Part shown: positions 43,940-52,582 of the stretch, in pieces
Layout of the letters: the number at the start of each line of letters is the position of its first letter
Numbering within the stretch: position 1 is the stretch's first letter
Source of the DNA: G965276765 sp965276825
Lineage (GTDB): Bacteria > Actinomycetota > Acidimicrobiia > Acidimicrobiales > Palsa-688
NCBI GenBank assembly: GCA_965276825.1
Contig: OZ255630.1
Location: 2,976,001-3,040,000, forward strand
DNA length: 64,000 nt
Reading direction: 5' to 3'
Made by a program: the position numbers and the translations under genes
Notes under the pieces: model-generated
The model's input: only the letters and a program-made list of their open reading frames with translations
Databases searched by the model: none
What the model was told of the DNA's origin: nothing

Positions 43940-44968
43940 GTGAGGAGCCCCCCGCTGCGCTACGACCACATGCTCGACCTCACCGACGACGTCGGGATCT
44001 TCGAGCACGCCGAGGGTGCCGTCGCCCGCCGCCACCTGGGCTACTGCCTCGACGACGTGGCCAGGGCGCTCGTCGTGGCCTGCCGCCAGCCCGCCCCGGG
44101 CCCGGGCTTGCGCGCCGCGACCACGTGCTACCTCGATTTCGTCGGGCGGGCCCAGGCCGCGGACGGGTCCTGCCACAACCGCCTGGCCACCGACGGCGAC
44201 TGGCAGGACGAGCCGAGCACGGGCGACTGGTGGGGGCGGGCCCTCTGGGGCCTCGGCACCGCCGCCGCCCGTGCCGACGACGAAGAGGTGCGAGCGACGG
44301 CCGCCCGCCGGTTTGCCATCGGAGCCACGGCCCGCAGCCCCTGGTCGAGGTCGATGGCCTTCGCCGCCCTCGGCGCCGGCGAGATCCTCGACGTCGCCCC
44401 CGGTGACGAGGTGGCCCGCTCGCTGCTCGCCGCCGTGCCTGCCGTCATCGGGGCCGTGAACCGCGCCAGCCGGTGGCCGTGGCCCGGGGAGCGGCTGCGC
44501 TACGCCAACGCATCGGTCGCCGAGGCGCTGCTCGTGGCCGGCGAGCATCTCGACGGGCGCGCCGACTGCACCGACGACGGACTGGAGCTGCTGGCGTGGC
44601 TCCTCGACGTCGAGACCGTCGACGACCATCTCTCCCTCGTGCCTGCAGGCGGCTGGTCCGCCGGCGAGGCGCGACCGGGCTTCGACCAACAGCCGATCGA
44701 GGCCGCGGCGATGGCCGAAGCCTGCGCCCGGGCTCTTCGGATCACGGGCGACGACGCCTGGCGAGTCGGTCTCGAGCGTTGCGTCGCCTGGTTCGAGGGC
44801 GACAACGACAGCGGCGCGATGATGTGGGACCCGGAGACCGGCGGCGGCTACGACGGTCTCGAGCCGGGGGGGCGCAACGACAACCGGGGGGCCGAGTCCA
44901 CCCTCGCGGCGCTCGCCACCTTCCAGCTGGCGGCGCGCCACGACGTCGCCGCGGCGCGGTCCGCGTGA
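43940..44968 (+). CDS. Glycosidase-like (alpha/alpha)6-type protein of the GT4-GH130 cluster
   Basis: A 342-residue protein from the GTG at 43940. The repeated helix pairs with aromatic and acidic residues (GYCLDDVARALVVACRQ, CYLDFVGRAQAADGSCHNRL, DWWGRALWGLGTAAARAD, FDQQPIEAAAMAEACARAL, RNDNRGAESTLAALATFQL) indicate an (alpha/alpha)6 barrel as in N-acylglucosamine epimerase or glycosidase folds. Proteins of this sort accompany GH130 and GT4 genes. The catalytic reaction is not established. The stop overlaps the next start (GTGA). Confidence 0.75.
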   Translation: MRSPPLRYDHMLDLTDDVGIFEHAEGAVARRHLGYCLDDVARALVVACRQPAPGPGLRAATTCYLDFVGRAQAADGSCHNRLATDGDWQDEPSTGDWWGRALWGLGTAAARADDEEVRATAARRFAIGATARSPWSRSMAFAALGAGEILDVAPGDEVARSLLAAVPAVIGAVNRASRWPWPGERLRYANASVAEALLVAGEHLDGRADCTDDGLELLAWLLDVETVDDHLSLVPAGGWSAGEARPGFDQQPIEAAAMAEACARALRITGDDAWRVGLERCVAWFEGDNDSGAMMWDPETGGGYDGLEPGGRNDNRGAESTLAALATFQLAARHDVAAARSA

Positions 44969-46458
44969 GCTTCACCGAGACCGTCGAGGTGCGCCGTCAC
45001 CCGCAGCGGCTCGTGGCCGACTCGAGCCGCGTCGTCGCCCAGCTCTTCGTCCCCGGGCAGGAGGGCCCGATGGTCGGCGAGTCACGCGCCGGCCCCGTGG
45101 TGCAACGGATCCTGGCCCTCGACGACCGCGAGGTCGACGAGGCCATGGCCGAGGTCGCCGCCCGCTTCCGTGCGCGCCATCGCGATCTCGACGCCCTTCT
45201 CGACGAGCACTTCGAGCTGGTCGCCCACCGTGTCCCGGAGTTCGCATCGCTCCCGGTGCCGCGCCGGCGTCTGATCGGCGCCTACTTCACCCAGGAGATC
45301 GCGGTCGAGGCCGCCGCCGTCTGCAACCCGTCGATGGTCGCCCATCCCGACCAGCGCGGCGTCGGCGCCGGTGACCTGCGCTTCGCCATGAGCGTCCGGG
45401 CGGTGGGCGAGGGCCACCGCTCGTCGATCGAGTTCCGCACCGGCGTGGTCGGCGCCGACGGCGACGTCCGCGTCGAGCCGCCCGCCGCCCCCCTCGTCAG
45501 CGGGCGGCCGGTCCCGATGGCCTACCGGCGCGACCTGTTCCACCGGGTGCTGCGGGCCATGGACGACGACCTGTCGAGCGCGGCGTACGTCCTCGACTCG
45601 CTCCCCGACCCGTTCACCGCGCTGGAGCTCGACGACGCCCTCCACCAGCTGAGCGGCCAGCTCGTCACCCGGCGGGGGGCGACGCGCACCATCGACCGGA
45701 TCCGCCGCATCGCCGCCTCCAACTACGGCGTGGACTTTCCCCCTGATTCCTTGCTCTCCCAACGGGTCCTCCTCCCCACGGCGCCGACCGAGGCGGCCGG
45801 GATGGAGGACGCCAGGTGGGTCCGGTTCTGCGACGACGACGGCACCGTCACCTACCACGCCACCTACACCGCCTGGGACGGCGAGCACATCGCCGTCCAG
45901 CTGTTGACCACCACCGACTTCGTCAGCTTCACCAGCACCCAGTTGACCGGACAGGGCGCGGCCAACAAGGGGATGGCGCTGTTCCCCCGCCGGATCGGCG
46001 GCCGGTATGCCGCGCTCTCCCGCTGGGACCGCGCCACCAACTCGGTGGTGATGTCCGACGACCTCGGCCACTGGGACCACCCCGCCTCCCTGGTTGCCCC
46101 CCGGCGCTCCTGGGATCTCGTGCAGCTCGGCAACAGCGGGTCCCCCATCGCCACCCCCGCCGGTTGGCTCGCGCTCACCCACGGGGTCGGGCCGATGCGC
46201 CGCTACGTGATCGGCGCCGAGCTGCTCGACATCGACGACCCGACGCGCGTCATCGCCAGCCTGACCGAGCCGCTCGTCACTCCCGCCGAGGACGAGCGCG
46301 ACGGCTACGTCCCCAACGTCGTCTACTCCTGCGGGGCCCTGCTCCACGGCGACCGGGTCGTCATCCCCGTCGGCCTCGGTGACGCCTCCATCCGCGTGGT
46401 GACCGTGTCCCTCGACCAGCTTCTCGACCGGCTCACCTCCTCCGTGGCCGCCCGCTGA
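44965..46458 (+). CDS. Glycoside hydrolase family 130 (beta-mannoside phosphorylase-like)
   Basis: A 497-residue protein from the GTG at 44965. The last 300 residues form a five-bladed propeller of GH130 type: GMEDARWVRFCDDDGTVTYH with the key Glu-Asp, FPRRIGGRYAALSRWDR, LGNSGSPIATPAGWLALTHG, and YVPNVVYSCGALLHGDRVVI. GH130 enzymes phosphorolyse or hydrolyse beta-mannosides such as beta-1,4-mannooligosaccharides. The first 190 residues are an extra N-terminal region not needed for the propeller. It is translationally coupled to the upstream gene. Confidence 0.85.
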   Translation: MSFTETVEVRRHPQRLVADSSRVVAQLFVPGQEGPMVGESRAGPVVQRILALDDREVDEAMAEVAARFRARHRDLDALLDEHFELVAHRVPEFASLPVPRRRLIGAYFTQEIAVEAAAVCNPSMVAHPDQRGVGAGDLRFAMSVRAVGEGHRSSIEFRTGVVGADGDVRVEPPAAPLVSGRPVPMAYRRDLFHRVLRAMDDDLSSAAYVLDSLPDPFTALELDDALHQLSGQLVTRRGATRTIDRIRRIAASNYGVDFPPDSLLSQRVLLPTAPTEAAGMEDARWVRFCDDDGTVTYHATYTAWDGEHIAVQLLTTTDFVSFTSTQLTGQGAANKGMALFPRRIGGRYAALSRWDRATNSVVMSDDLGHWDHPASLVAPRRSWDLVQLGNSGSPIATPAGWLALTHGVGPMRRYVIGAELLDIDDPTRVIASLTEPLVTPAEDERDGYVPNVVYSCGALLHGDRVVIPVGLGDASIRVVTVSLDQLLDRLTSSVAAR

Positions 46459-46532
46459 TCCTGCGCCGTCGGGCCGTTCCGGGCGCCCGGCACGCCGGCG
46501 AGCGCACGGCCTGGCCTAGTCTGTCTCCCGTC

Positions 46533-46979
46533 GTGCCGAGACCGAGCCGATCGACGGCGCCCGTCCAGGACCACTCGCCCTCACCGGCCCGGGTGGGAAC
46601 CCTGCCCCTGCTGCTCGCGGTCCTCGCCGTCGTGGCCGTGTGGCTGCTCCCACTCGGTCCACGCACCCCCCCGACGATCCGAGCGGGCGCGCCCGCCGCG
46701 TCGGTGCGGGCCGAGCCGGCATCGGTCTCGGTGAGCGGCGATGTCGCGCCGGCCGCCGGTGCCACGATGCCGGTGACCGCCTCCACCTTCGTCACCTGCG
46801 CGCCCCGGCTGCGCGCCGCGACGACCGCCGGCGTCGAGACGACCACGGCCAGGCAGCCGGCCACCGTCGACCTCGGCCACCGGCGGGCGGCGCCCGAACG
46901 GTCCCAGGACTCGCAGTCCCAGCTCCTCGGCCGTGACTGCTCCAATCGCGGGCCACCGTCGGAGTCCCCTCCCCGCTGA
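46533..46979 (+). CDS. Hypothetical membrane-anchored protein (tentative)
   Basis: A 148-codon frame from a GTG. It has one hydrophobic segment (TLPLLLAVLAVVAVWLLPLG) near the N-terminus and a low-complexity Ala/Thr/Arg-rich remainder. There is no motif. An antisense frame of similar length is also open, so the strand is not certain. Confidence 0.35.
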   Translation: MPRPSRSTAPVQDHSPSPARVGTLPLLLAVLAVVAVWLLPLGPRTPPTIRAGAPAASVRAEPASVSVSGDVAPAAGATMPVTASTFVTCAPRLRAATTAGVETTTARQPATVDLGHRRAAPERSQDSQSQLLGRDCSNRGPPSESPPR

Positions 46980-47084
46980 CCGGCCCCAGCACGCCTCGAG
47001 CGTCCTGAAGGTCGGCCGCCACCGACTCAGCCGCGCTGCGGCGCCCCCACGAGTGCGCGCCGCCCCCCACCGAGGACCACCTCC

Positions 47085-47933
47085 TTGACCACCGCACCGA
47101 CGACCGAGCGCGAAGACCGCGCCCGCCTCCTCCCTGTCGACCTTCCCCCGCCGGGCGTGCCACCCCGACCGGCACTCCGCTGGTGGCGCGAAGTCGCCCT
47201 CGTCGCCGCCTTCTACGCCGTGTACACCGCCATCCGCGACCTGCACGGCACCCGACCGGTCTCGGTGGCGTCGGCCTACGCCAATGCCCTCCGGGTCATC
47301 CACCTCGAGCAGGCCGTCGGCGTCTTCCACGAGCTCGACGTGCAGCGCTGGGTCCTCCACGACCGCTTCGTGGTGCAGACCCTCGACGTGTGGTACGGCA
47401 GCACCCACTTCGTCGTGACCGGGGCGGTGCTGCTGGCGCTGTTCCTCCGCCGCCCGCCGAGCTACCGGCGCTGGCGCAACACGCTGGCCGGCGCCACCGC
47501 GTTGGCCCTCGTCGGCTTCGCCTTCTTCCCCCTCATGCCGCCCCGCCTGCTCCCCACTGCCTACGGGTTCACCGACACCCTCCAGGCCGTGGGCGGCTTG
47601 TGGGACTTCAACTCCGGTCCGATGACCCACCTGTCGGACCAGTTTGCCGCCATGCCGAGCCTGCACTTCGCCTGGGCCCTGTGGTGTGGTCTGGCGATGG
47701 CGGTCACCGTCCGCCATCGCTGGGCCAAGGTGCTCGCGGCCGCCTACCCGGCGATCACGCTCCTCTGCGTGATCGCCACGGCCAACCACTTCTTCACCGA
47801 CACCGCCATCGGTGCCCTCACCGTCGGTGCCGGCTACGGCGCGGCCAGGGCGGCCGAAGCGATCGCGGCACGCCGCCGACCGGCGCCCCTCAGCCTCCGT
47901 GACGACGAGCGGCCGGTAGGGTCGGCCGCCTGA
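47085..47933 (+). CDS. PAP2-superfamily membrane phosphatase / phosphotransferase
   Basis: A 282-residue membrane protein from a TTG start with GAGG upstream. About six helices. PAP2 catalytic motifs are FAAMPSLHFAWALWCG (Ser-x-His) and ATANHFFTDTAIGALTVG (His-x-x-x-x-x-Asp). The sequence around YANALRVIHLEQAVGVFHE is typical of the inositol-phosphotransferase (AUR1-like) subgroup. It probably transfers or removes a lipid head-group phosphate at the membrane. A pfk gene starts 37 bp downstream. Confidence 0.85.
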   Translation: MTTAPTTEREDRARLLPVDLPPPGVPPRPALRWWREVALVAAFYAVYTAIRDLHGTRPVSVASAYANALRVIHLEQAVGVFHELDVQRWVLHDRFVVQTLDVWYGSTHFVVTGAVLLALFLRRPPSYRRWRNTLAGATALALVGFAFFPLMPPRLLPTAYGFTDTLQAVGGLWDFNSGPMTHLSDQFAAMPSLHFAWALWCGLAMAVTVRHRWAKVLAAAYPAITLLCVIATANHFFTDTAIGALTVGAGYGAARAAEAIAARRRPAPLSLRDDERPVGSAA

Positions 47934-47969
47934 GCCCTCCCCCGGACGGGTCTCGGAGCGGAGGCTGAG

Positions 47970-49001
47970 GTGCGCCTAGGGGTCCTGACCGGAGGTGGCG
48001 ACTGCCCTGGTCTCAACGCGGCCATCCGGGCGGTGGTGCGCAAGGCCGAGGTGACCTACGGCGACGACGTCGTGGGGTTCCGCAACGGCTGGCGGGGGAT
48101 GATCGCCGACGACTGGACCCCGCTCGACGTGGCCCGCTGCCGGGGCATCCTCCCGAGGGGCGGGACCATCCTCGGCACCACGAGGACCAATCCCTGGAAG
48201 GTCGACGGCGGAGTCGACGCGGTCATGGCCACCGCAGCGCGCCACGGCCTCGACGCCGTGATCGCCGTCGGCGGGGAGGGCACCCTGAGCGCCACCCGCC
48301 GCCTCGGCGACCTCGGCTTCCCGGTCATCGGCATCCCGAAGACCATCGACAACGACGTCGGCGGCACCGACGTCACCATCGGCTACACGACCGCCGTCGA
48401 GGTCGCGGTCGAGGCCATCGACCGGCTGCACACCACCGCCGAGTCCCACGACCGCGTCATGGTCTGCGAGGTCATGGGCCGCCACGTCGGTTGGATCGCC
48501 CTCAGCTCCGGACTGGCCGCCGGTGCGGCGGTGGTGCTCGTACCCGAGGAGCCCTTCGACCTCGACAACGTCGCCGAGCACCTCGTGCGCCGCAACGCCA
48601 AGGGCAGGTACGCCTCGATCGTCGTGGTGGCCGAGGGGGCGAAGCCCAGGGAGGGCACCATCGAGCTGCCCCCGCCGGAGATCGACGAGTACGAACACGA
48701 GCGCCTCGGCGGGATCGGCACGGTGGTGGCCGGCGGCATCGAGGAGCGCACCGGGCTCGAGTCCCGGTTCACCATCCTCGGCCACGTGCTCCGAGGAGGC
48801 ACCCCGTCGGGCGTCGACCGTGTGCTCGCCACCCGGTTCGGGATCGCGGCGGTCGACGCGGCCCACGACCGGGCTTGGGGGACCATGGTCGGGCTCCAGG
48901 GCGGCTCGATCGAGCGGGTCGGCCTCGATGTGGCCACCGCCGAGCTCAAGCGCGTGCCCGATGCCCTGCTCCACGGTGTGTCCAAGCTGTTCCTGGACTG
49001 A
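47970..49001 (+). CDS. pfkA: 6-phosphofructokinase
   Basis: A 343-residue PFK-A family enzyme, GTG start with GGAGG upstream. Signature motifs: LGVLTGGGDCPGLNAAIRAV (nucleotide-binding loop), VIAVGGEGTLSATRRL, IPKTIDNDVGGTD with the catalytic Asp, and VCEVMGRHVGWIAL and ILGHVLRGGTPSGVDR. GGEGT with PKTIDND is the actinobacterial ATP-dependent pattern rather than clear PPi-type (GGED). It converts fructose 6-phosphate to the 1,6-bisphosphate. Cosubstrate choice is inferred from motif only. Confidence 0.93.
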   Translation: MRLGVLTGGGDCPGLNAAIRAVVRKAEVTYGDDVVGFRNGWRGMIADDWTPLDVARCRGILPRGGTILGTTRTNPWKVDGGVDAVMATAARHGLDAVIAVGGEGTLSATRRLGDLGFPVIGIPKTIDNDVGGTDVTIGYTTAVEVAVEAIDRLHTTAESHDRVMVCEVMGRHVGWIALSSGLAAGAAVVLVPEEPFDLDNVAEHLVRRNAKGRYASIVVVAEGAKPREGTIELPPPEIDEYEHERLGGIGTVVAGGIEERTGLESRFTILGHVLRGGTPSGVDRVLATRFGIAAVDAAHDRAWGTMVGLQGGSIERVGLDVATAELKRVPDALLHGVSKLFLD

Positions 49002-49063
49002 CGCTGTTCCTGGACGGACGCGGTCCCTCGTGCGCTCGGGCGGCGCTGACGCCGGGGCAGGGG

Positions 49064-50290
49064 TCAGCCCGGCGTGACCGCCGGACCCTCGACGAGCCGG
49101 CCGTCCTGGTACACCGCCCGGATCCGGTCCCTGAGCCCGGCCAGCTCGTAGGGGTCCCCGTCGACCACGACCAGGTCGGCCCGCTTGCCCACCTCGACGG
49201 TGCCGCGGTCGTCGGCCACGCCGAGCAGCGCGGCGGCCGACGAGGTGGTGGCCGCGAGGACCTGCGCCGGGGTCATGCCGCCTTCGGCCATGAGCACCAG
49301 CTCCTCGAGGTTGTGGCCGTGGGGCCCGACCCCGCTGTCGGTCCCCATGGCGATCTTGACGCCGGCCTGCACGGCCAGGGCGAAGCTCGCCCGGTGGTCG
49401 GCCATCACGCCACGAGCCTTGGCCACCACCGCGTCCGGGAGCTGCGCACCGGCGTCGACCGCGTCGAGGACGGCCTTGGGGGCGGCGAGGGTCGGGACCA
49501 GCCAGGTGCCGGCGTCGATCATCATGGCCACCGCCTCCTCGTCGAGGTAGATCCCGTGCTCGACCGAGCGGATCCCGGTGCGCACCGCCGCCTTGATGCC
49601 GACGGTGGCCTGGGCGTGGGCCATGACGGCGATGCCTGCGGCGTCGGCCTCGGCAACGAGGGCCCGCAGCTCGTCGTCGCGGAAGTGACCGTGCCGGGGA
49701 TCGTCGCGAGGGGAGAGCACCCCGCCGGAGGTGCACACCTTGATCACGTCCGCACCGGCCCGGATGAGCTCGCGCACCTTCCTGCGCATCTCCTCGGGCC
49801 CGTCGACCAGACCGGAGGGACGGCCCGGGTGCGGCTGGAAAAGGGGTGCGCAGATGCCCGACGGCATCCACCCGTCGCCGTGGCCGCCGGTCTGGCTGAG
49901 CGCGGCGATGCTGATCTGCATCCGCGGGCCCCTGATCAGCCCGTCGGCGACGGCCTGCTGGATCCCGAGGTCGGCCCCGGAGGCGTCGCGCACGGTCGTG
50001 ATCCCGCAGTCGAGCGTGGCCGACAGGTTGGCCGCCGCTTGGTAGAACTCGTAGGAGAACGGCTTCGCCAGGCGGCCGAGCAGGTCTACGCCGGAGCTGG
50101 TGACGTGGACGTGGCAATCGAACAGGCCGGGGAGCAGCACCCGCCCTGAGCAGTCGACGCCCCCGTCGCCGTCGAGGCCGGTGCCGACCGCGACGATGCG
50201 CCCCTGGGACACCGCCACGTCCGCAGGGGCCGGGTCGGTACCCGTGCCGTCGAACACCTTCCCGCCGTGGAACAGGGTCCTGGTGGCCAT
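49064..50290 (-). CDS. Metal-dependent amidohydrolase (imidazolonepropionase/prolidase-like)
   Basis: A 408-residue protein. It has the metal-binding HxH in LLPGLFDCHVHVTSSGVD, a Lys in DVIKVCTSGGVLS, His residues in VMAHAQATVGIKAA and SVEHGIYLDEEA, and the Asp in KIAMGTDSGVGPHGHN. This is the amidohydrolase superfamily group of Xaa-Pro dipeptidases and related hydrolases of cyclic amides. The substrate is unknown. No signal peptide, so cytoplasmic. It is followed on the same strand by nothing close, and shares a short divergent-free gap (64 bp) with the upstream DHH gene. Confidence 0.9.
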   Translation of the reverse strand: MATRTLFHGGKVFDGTGTDPAPADVAVSQGRIVAVGTGLDGDGGVDCSGRVLLPGLFDCHVHVTSSGVDLLGRLAKPFSYEFYQAAANLSATLDCGITTVRDASGADLGIQQAVADGLIRGPRMQISIAALSQTGGHGDGWMPSGICAPLFQPHPGRPSGLVDGPEEMRRKVRELIRAGADVIKVCTSGGVLSPRDDPRHGHFRDDELRALVAEADAAGIAVMAHAQATVGIKAAVRTGIRSVEHGIYLDEEAVAMMIDAGTWLVPTLAAPKAVLDAVDAGAQLPDAVVAKARGVMADHRASFALAVQAGVKIAMGTDSGVGPHGHNLEELVLMAEGGMTPAQVLAATTSSAAALLGVADDRGTVEVGKRADLVVVDGDPYELAGLRDRIRAVYQDGRLVEGPAVTPG

Positions 50291-50354
50291 CGATCCTCCC
50301 TCGACCGGCGGCGCGCGTCACCCGGCCGGCGACGCCACCGTAGGCGGGAGGGCG

Positions 50355-51293
50355 TCAGGCCAGGAGTCGGACCGACGCGGCGTTGATGGCGGTGACGATC
50401 TCGTGCAGCGACCGCTCGGCGTCCTCGTGGGCGACCTGGCAGGTGCCGGCGTTGCGGTGGCCGCCACCGGCGTAGCCGCCGAGCATCAGGGCGCCGATGT
50501 CGGCGGGATTGGACCGGTCGAGGATCGACTTGCCCACCGCCAGCACCGTGTTCTGCTTTTGGCGCCCCCACAGGACGTGCACCGAGACCGTCGCCTCGGG
50601 GAAGAGGGCGTAGATCAGGAAGCGGTTGCCGGCGTAGATGGTCTCCTCGCCGCGCAGGTCGAGGACGGCCACCTCGCCGGTGACGGTGGTGCAACGCTGC
50701 AGCTGGGCCCGAAACAGGGCCGACTGCTCCCGGTACAGCTCCACCCGCTCGGCCACGTCGGGGAGGGCCAGCACCTGGTCCACCGGGTGGGCCAGGCAGC
50801 AGTCGACGAGCTCCATCATCAGGTCGTAGTTGGAGACTCGGAAGTCGTGGAAGCGGCCGAGCCCGGTTCGCGGGTCCATCAAGAAGTTGAGCAGCACCCA
50901 GCCGTCGGGCTCGAGGATCTCGTCGATGTCGTAGGCGGCCGAGTCGGCCTGGTCCACGGCGGCCATGAGGTCGTCGGCGATCATCGGGAAGGTCTGGCGG
51001 CCCCCGAAGTGGTCGAAGACGACCCGTGCGGCCGACGGGGCCTCGGGATCGATCACGTAGTTGGCCTGGCCGCCGCCGTTGCGGATGACCTCGCTGGCGT
51101 GGTGGTCGAAGGCCAGGTGGGCGCCGGGCTGGTACGGGAGGTTGGTGGTGATGTCACGGTCGGTGATGACCACCACCCCGTCCTGCACGTCCTTGGGGTG
51201 CACGAAGGTGATCTCGTCGATCAGCCCCAGCTGCTCGAGCAGCATGGCGCAGACCAGCCCGTCGAAGTCGCTTCGGGTCACCAACCGGTACAT
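50355..51293 (-). CDS. DHH-family phosphoesterase
   Basis: A 312-residue protein from ATG 51293. DHH motifs: LVTRSDFDGLVCAMLLEQ (Asp-x-Asp), VVVITDRDITTNLPY, and HLAFDHHASEVIRNG. The C-terminal DHHA1 part is GGYAGGGHRNAGTCQV. DHH proteins cleave phosphodiesters or pyrophosphates (exopolyphosphatase, oligoribonuclease, cyclic di-AMP phosphodiesterase). This one is closer to exopolyphosphatase-like members, but the substrate is uncertain. Confidence 0.88.
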   Translation of the reverse strand: MYRLVTRSDFDGLVCAMLLEQLGLIDEITFVHPKDVQDGVVVITDRDITTNLPYQPGAHLAFDHHASEVIRNGGGQANYVIDPEAPSAARVVFDHFGGRQTFPMIADDLMAAVDQADSAAYDIDEILEPDGWVLLNFLMDPRTGLGRFHDFRVSNYDLMMELVDCCLAHPVDQVLALPDVAERVELYREQSALFRAQLQRCTTVTGEVAVLDLRGEETIYAGNRFLIYALFPEATVSVHVLWGRQKQNTVLAVGKSILDRSNPADIGALMLGGYAGGGHRNAGTCQVAHEDAERSLHEIVTAINAASVRLLA

Positions 51294-51465
51294 GGATGCC
51301 TCCTCGGGCCGCTCGTCGACCTGGCCCCTCCTCCATCGGCCGCGCCGGCCGATGCCTGACCGGTGGCGGCGACTTCTTCCTCGTCGGCGGGGCGCCGACG
51401 GCCTACCATCAGGACCGCCTCCGGAATACTCGGGGCTGAGGGTCCTCGGGACAGGAGGTCGGGTC

Positions 51466-51897
51466 GTGGCTGCCGGGGTTTCTCGTGAGCAACCGCCGGA
51501 GTCCGGCTCGCCGGCCGTGCTGCGTGAGCTGGTCCTCACCCTCGACGCCGCCGCCTCGCTCCAGGACGAGATCGAGGAGGTGATGCGACTCTGCCTGGCG
51601 GACGGACCGAAAGGCGCGGTGCTGGCCCGGAGGGCGGGCCGACTGAGCTCGGACCTGATCCAGCTGGCCGACGAGGCCGACCGCCTGCCGCGCTCCCCGA
51701 TCGTCGACGACGCCTGCGGCCTGCTCCACTACCACCACGCGCTGCTCGCGACGACCGTGGAGCACGCCTACGACGTGCGCGCCGTGCTCGCCGAGTCGCC
51801 CAACTCGCGCTTCTCCCGCAACCTCGGCGAGCCGGCCGTCCGGCTGCGTCGCCTCCGCGACCTCCTCCTCGGCTACCTGACCGTGCTCACGGCCTGA
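51466..51897 (+). CDS. Hypothetical helical protein
   Basis: A 143-residue protein from the GTG at 51466 with AGGAGG upstream. It is nearly all alpha-helical (AVLRELVLTLDAAASLQDEI, VLARRAGRLSSDLIQLADEA, LLHYHHALLATTVEHAYDVR, LRRLRDLLLGYLTVL), which suggests a four-helix bundle. No family recognised. Confidence 0.6.
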   Translation: MAAGVSREQPPESGSPAVLRELVLTLDAAASLQDEIEEVMRLCLADGPKGAVLARRAGRLSSDLIQLADEADRLPRSPIVDDACGLLHYHHALLATTVEHAYDVRAVLAESPNSRFSRNLGEPAVRLRRLRDLLLGYLTVLTA

Positions 51898-52112
51898 CCG
51901 GCATCTGAGGCTCTCTCTGACCACTTGACCTCGAGTCTGGTTGAAGGTGCACGCTTGCCGTCATGTCCGAGGCCGCGAGCGGCGCCTCTGCCGTGGGTCC
52001 GGCTCACCAGCGTCGAGGAATTTCGAGGGCAGGCTGTCAACGAAGCGGCCCGTCCGATCGGTGAGTTCTCGAGAGGCTACGGACGGCCGCTTCTCGTGAT
52101 CCCGAGGACAGC

Positions 52113-52580
52113 GTGGCGAGCTTCGACGAGCGGTTCGAGGAGTTGTGGACGCTTGCCTACCGGGTCGCGTACCGGGTCGGTGGCGACCGTGAGCTTGCTC
52201 GCGACATCGCCCAGGAAGCCGCCTTTCGGGTGGCCCGGCGATGGTCGCGTGCCGAGGCGCACGCACCGGCGCTCACGGCCAAGATCGCCGGCGACCTCGC
52301 CATCGACGCGTGGCGACGGAATCGTCGCCGGATGTCGCCCTCAACGGGTGAGGCGCCGCAGACGGGGATCGCCATCGAGGAACGGTCGGAGCTGGTCGAC
52401 GCGCTCCGCCGTCTACCGGCACGCCAACGGCAAACCGTGGTCCTGCGGTACGTGGCTGATCTGAGCGAGGCGGATACCGCCGCGGCGCTCGGATGCTCGG
52501 AGGGCACAGTCAAGACCCACGCGTCTCGCGCGCTGGCGTCGCTGCGCAAGATCCTGACCGCTGTCGAACCGGGAGGCTGA
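52113..52580 (+). CDS. ECF-type RNA polymerase sigma factor (SigE-like group)
   Basis: A 155-residue sigma factor from the GTG at 52113. Region 2 includes LAYRVAYRVGGDRELARDIA and QEAAFRVARRWSRAEAHAPA; region 4 includes LVDALRRLPARQRQTVVLRY and the HTH LSEADTAAALGCSEGTVKTH. The following gene starts 3 bp after its stop and encodes a membrane protein with a cytoplasmic N-terminus, the usual layout of a sigma factor with its anti-sigma/sensor partner. A related but broken pair is at 58861-60136. Confidence 0.92.
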   Translation: MASFDERFEELWTLAYRVAYRVGGDRELARDIAQEAAFRVARRWSRAEAHAPALTAKIAGDLAIDAWRRNRRRMSPSTGEAPQTGIAIEERSELVDALRRLPARQRQTVVLRYVADLSEADTAAALGCSEGTVKTHASRALASLRKILTAVEPGG

Positions 52581-52582
52581 CG

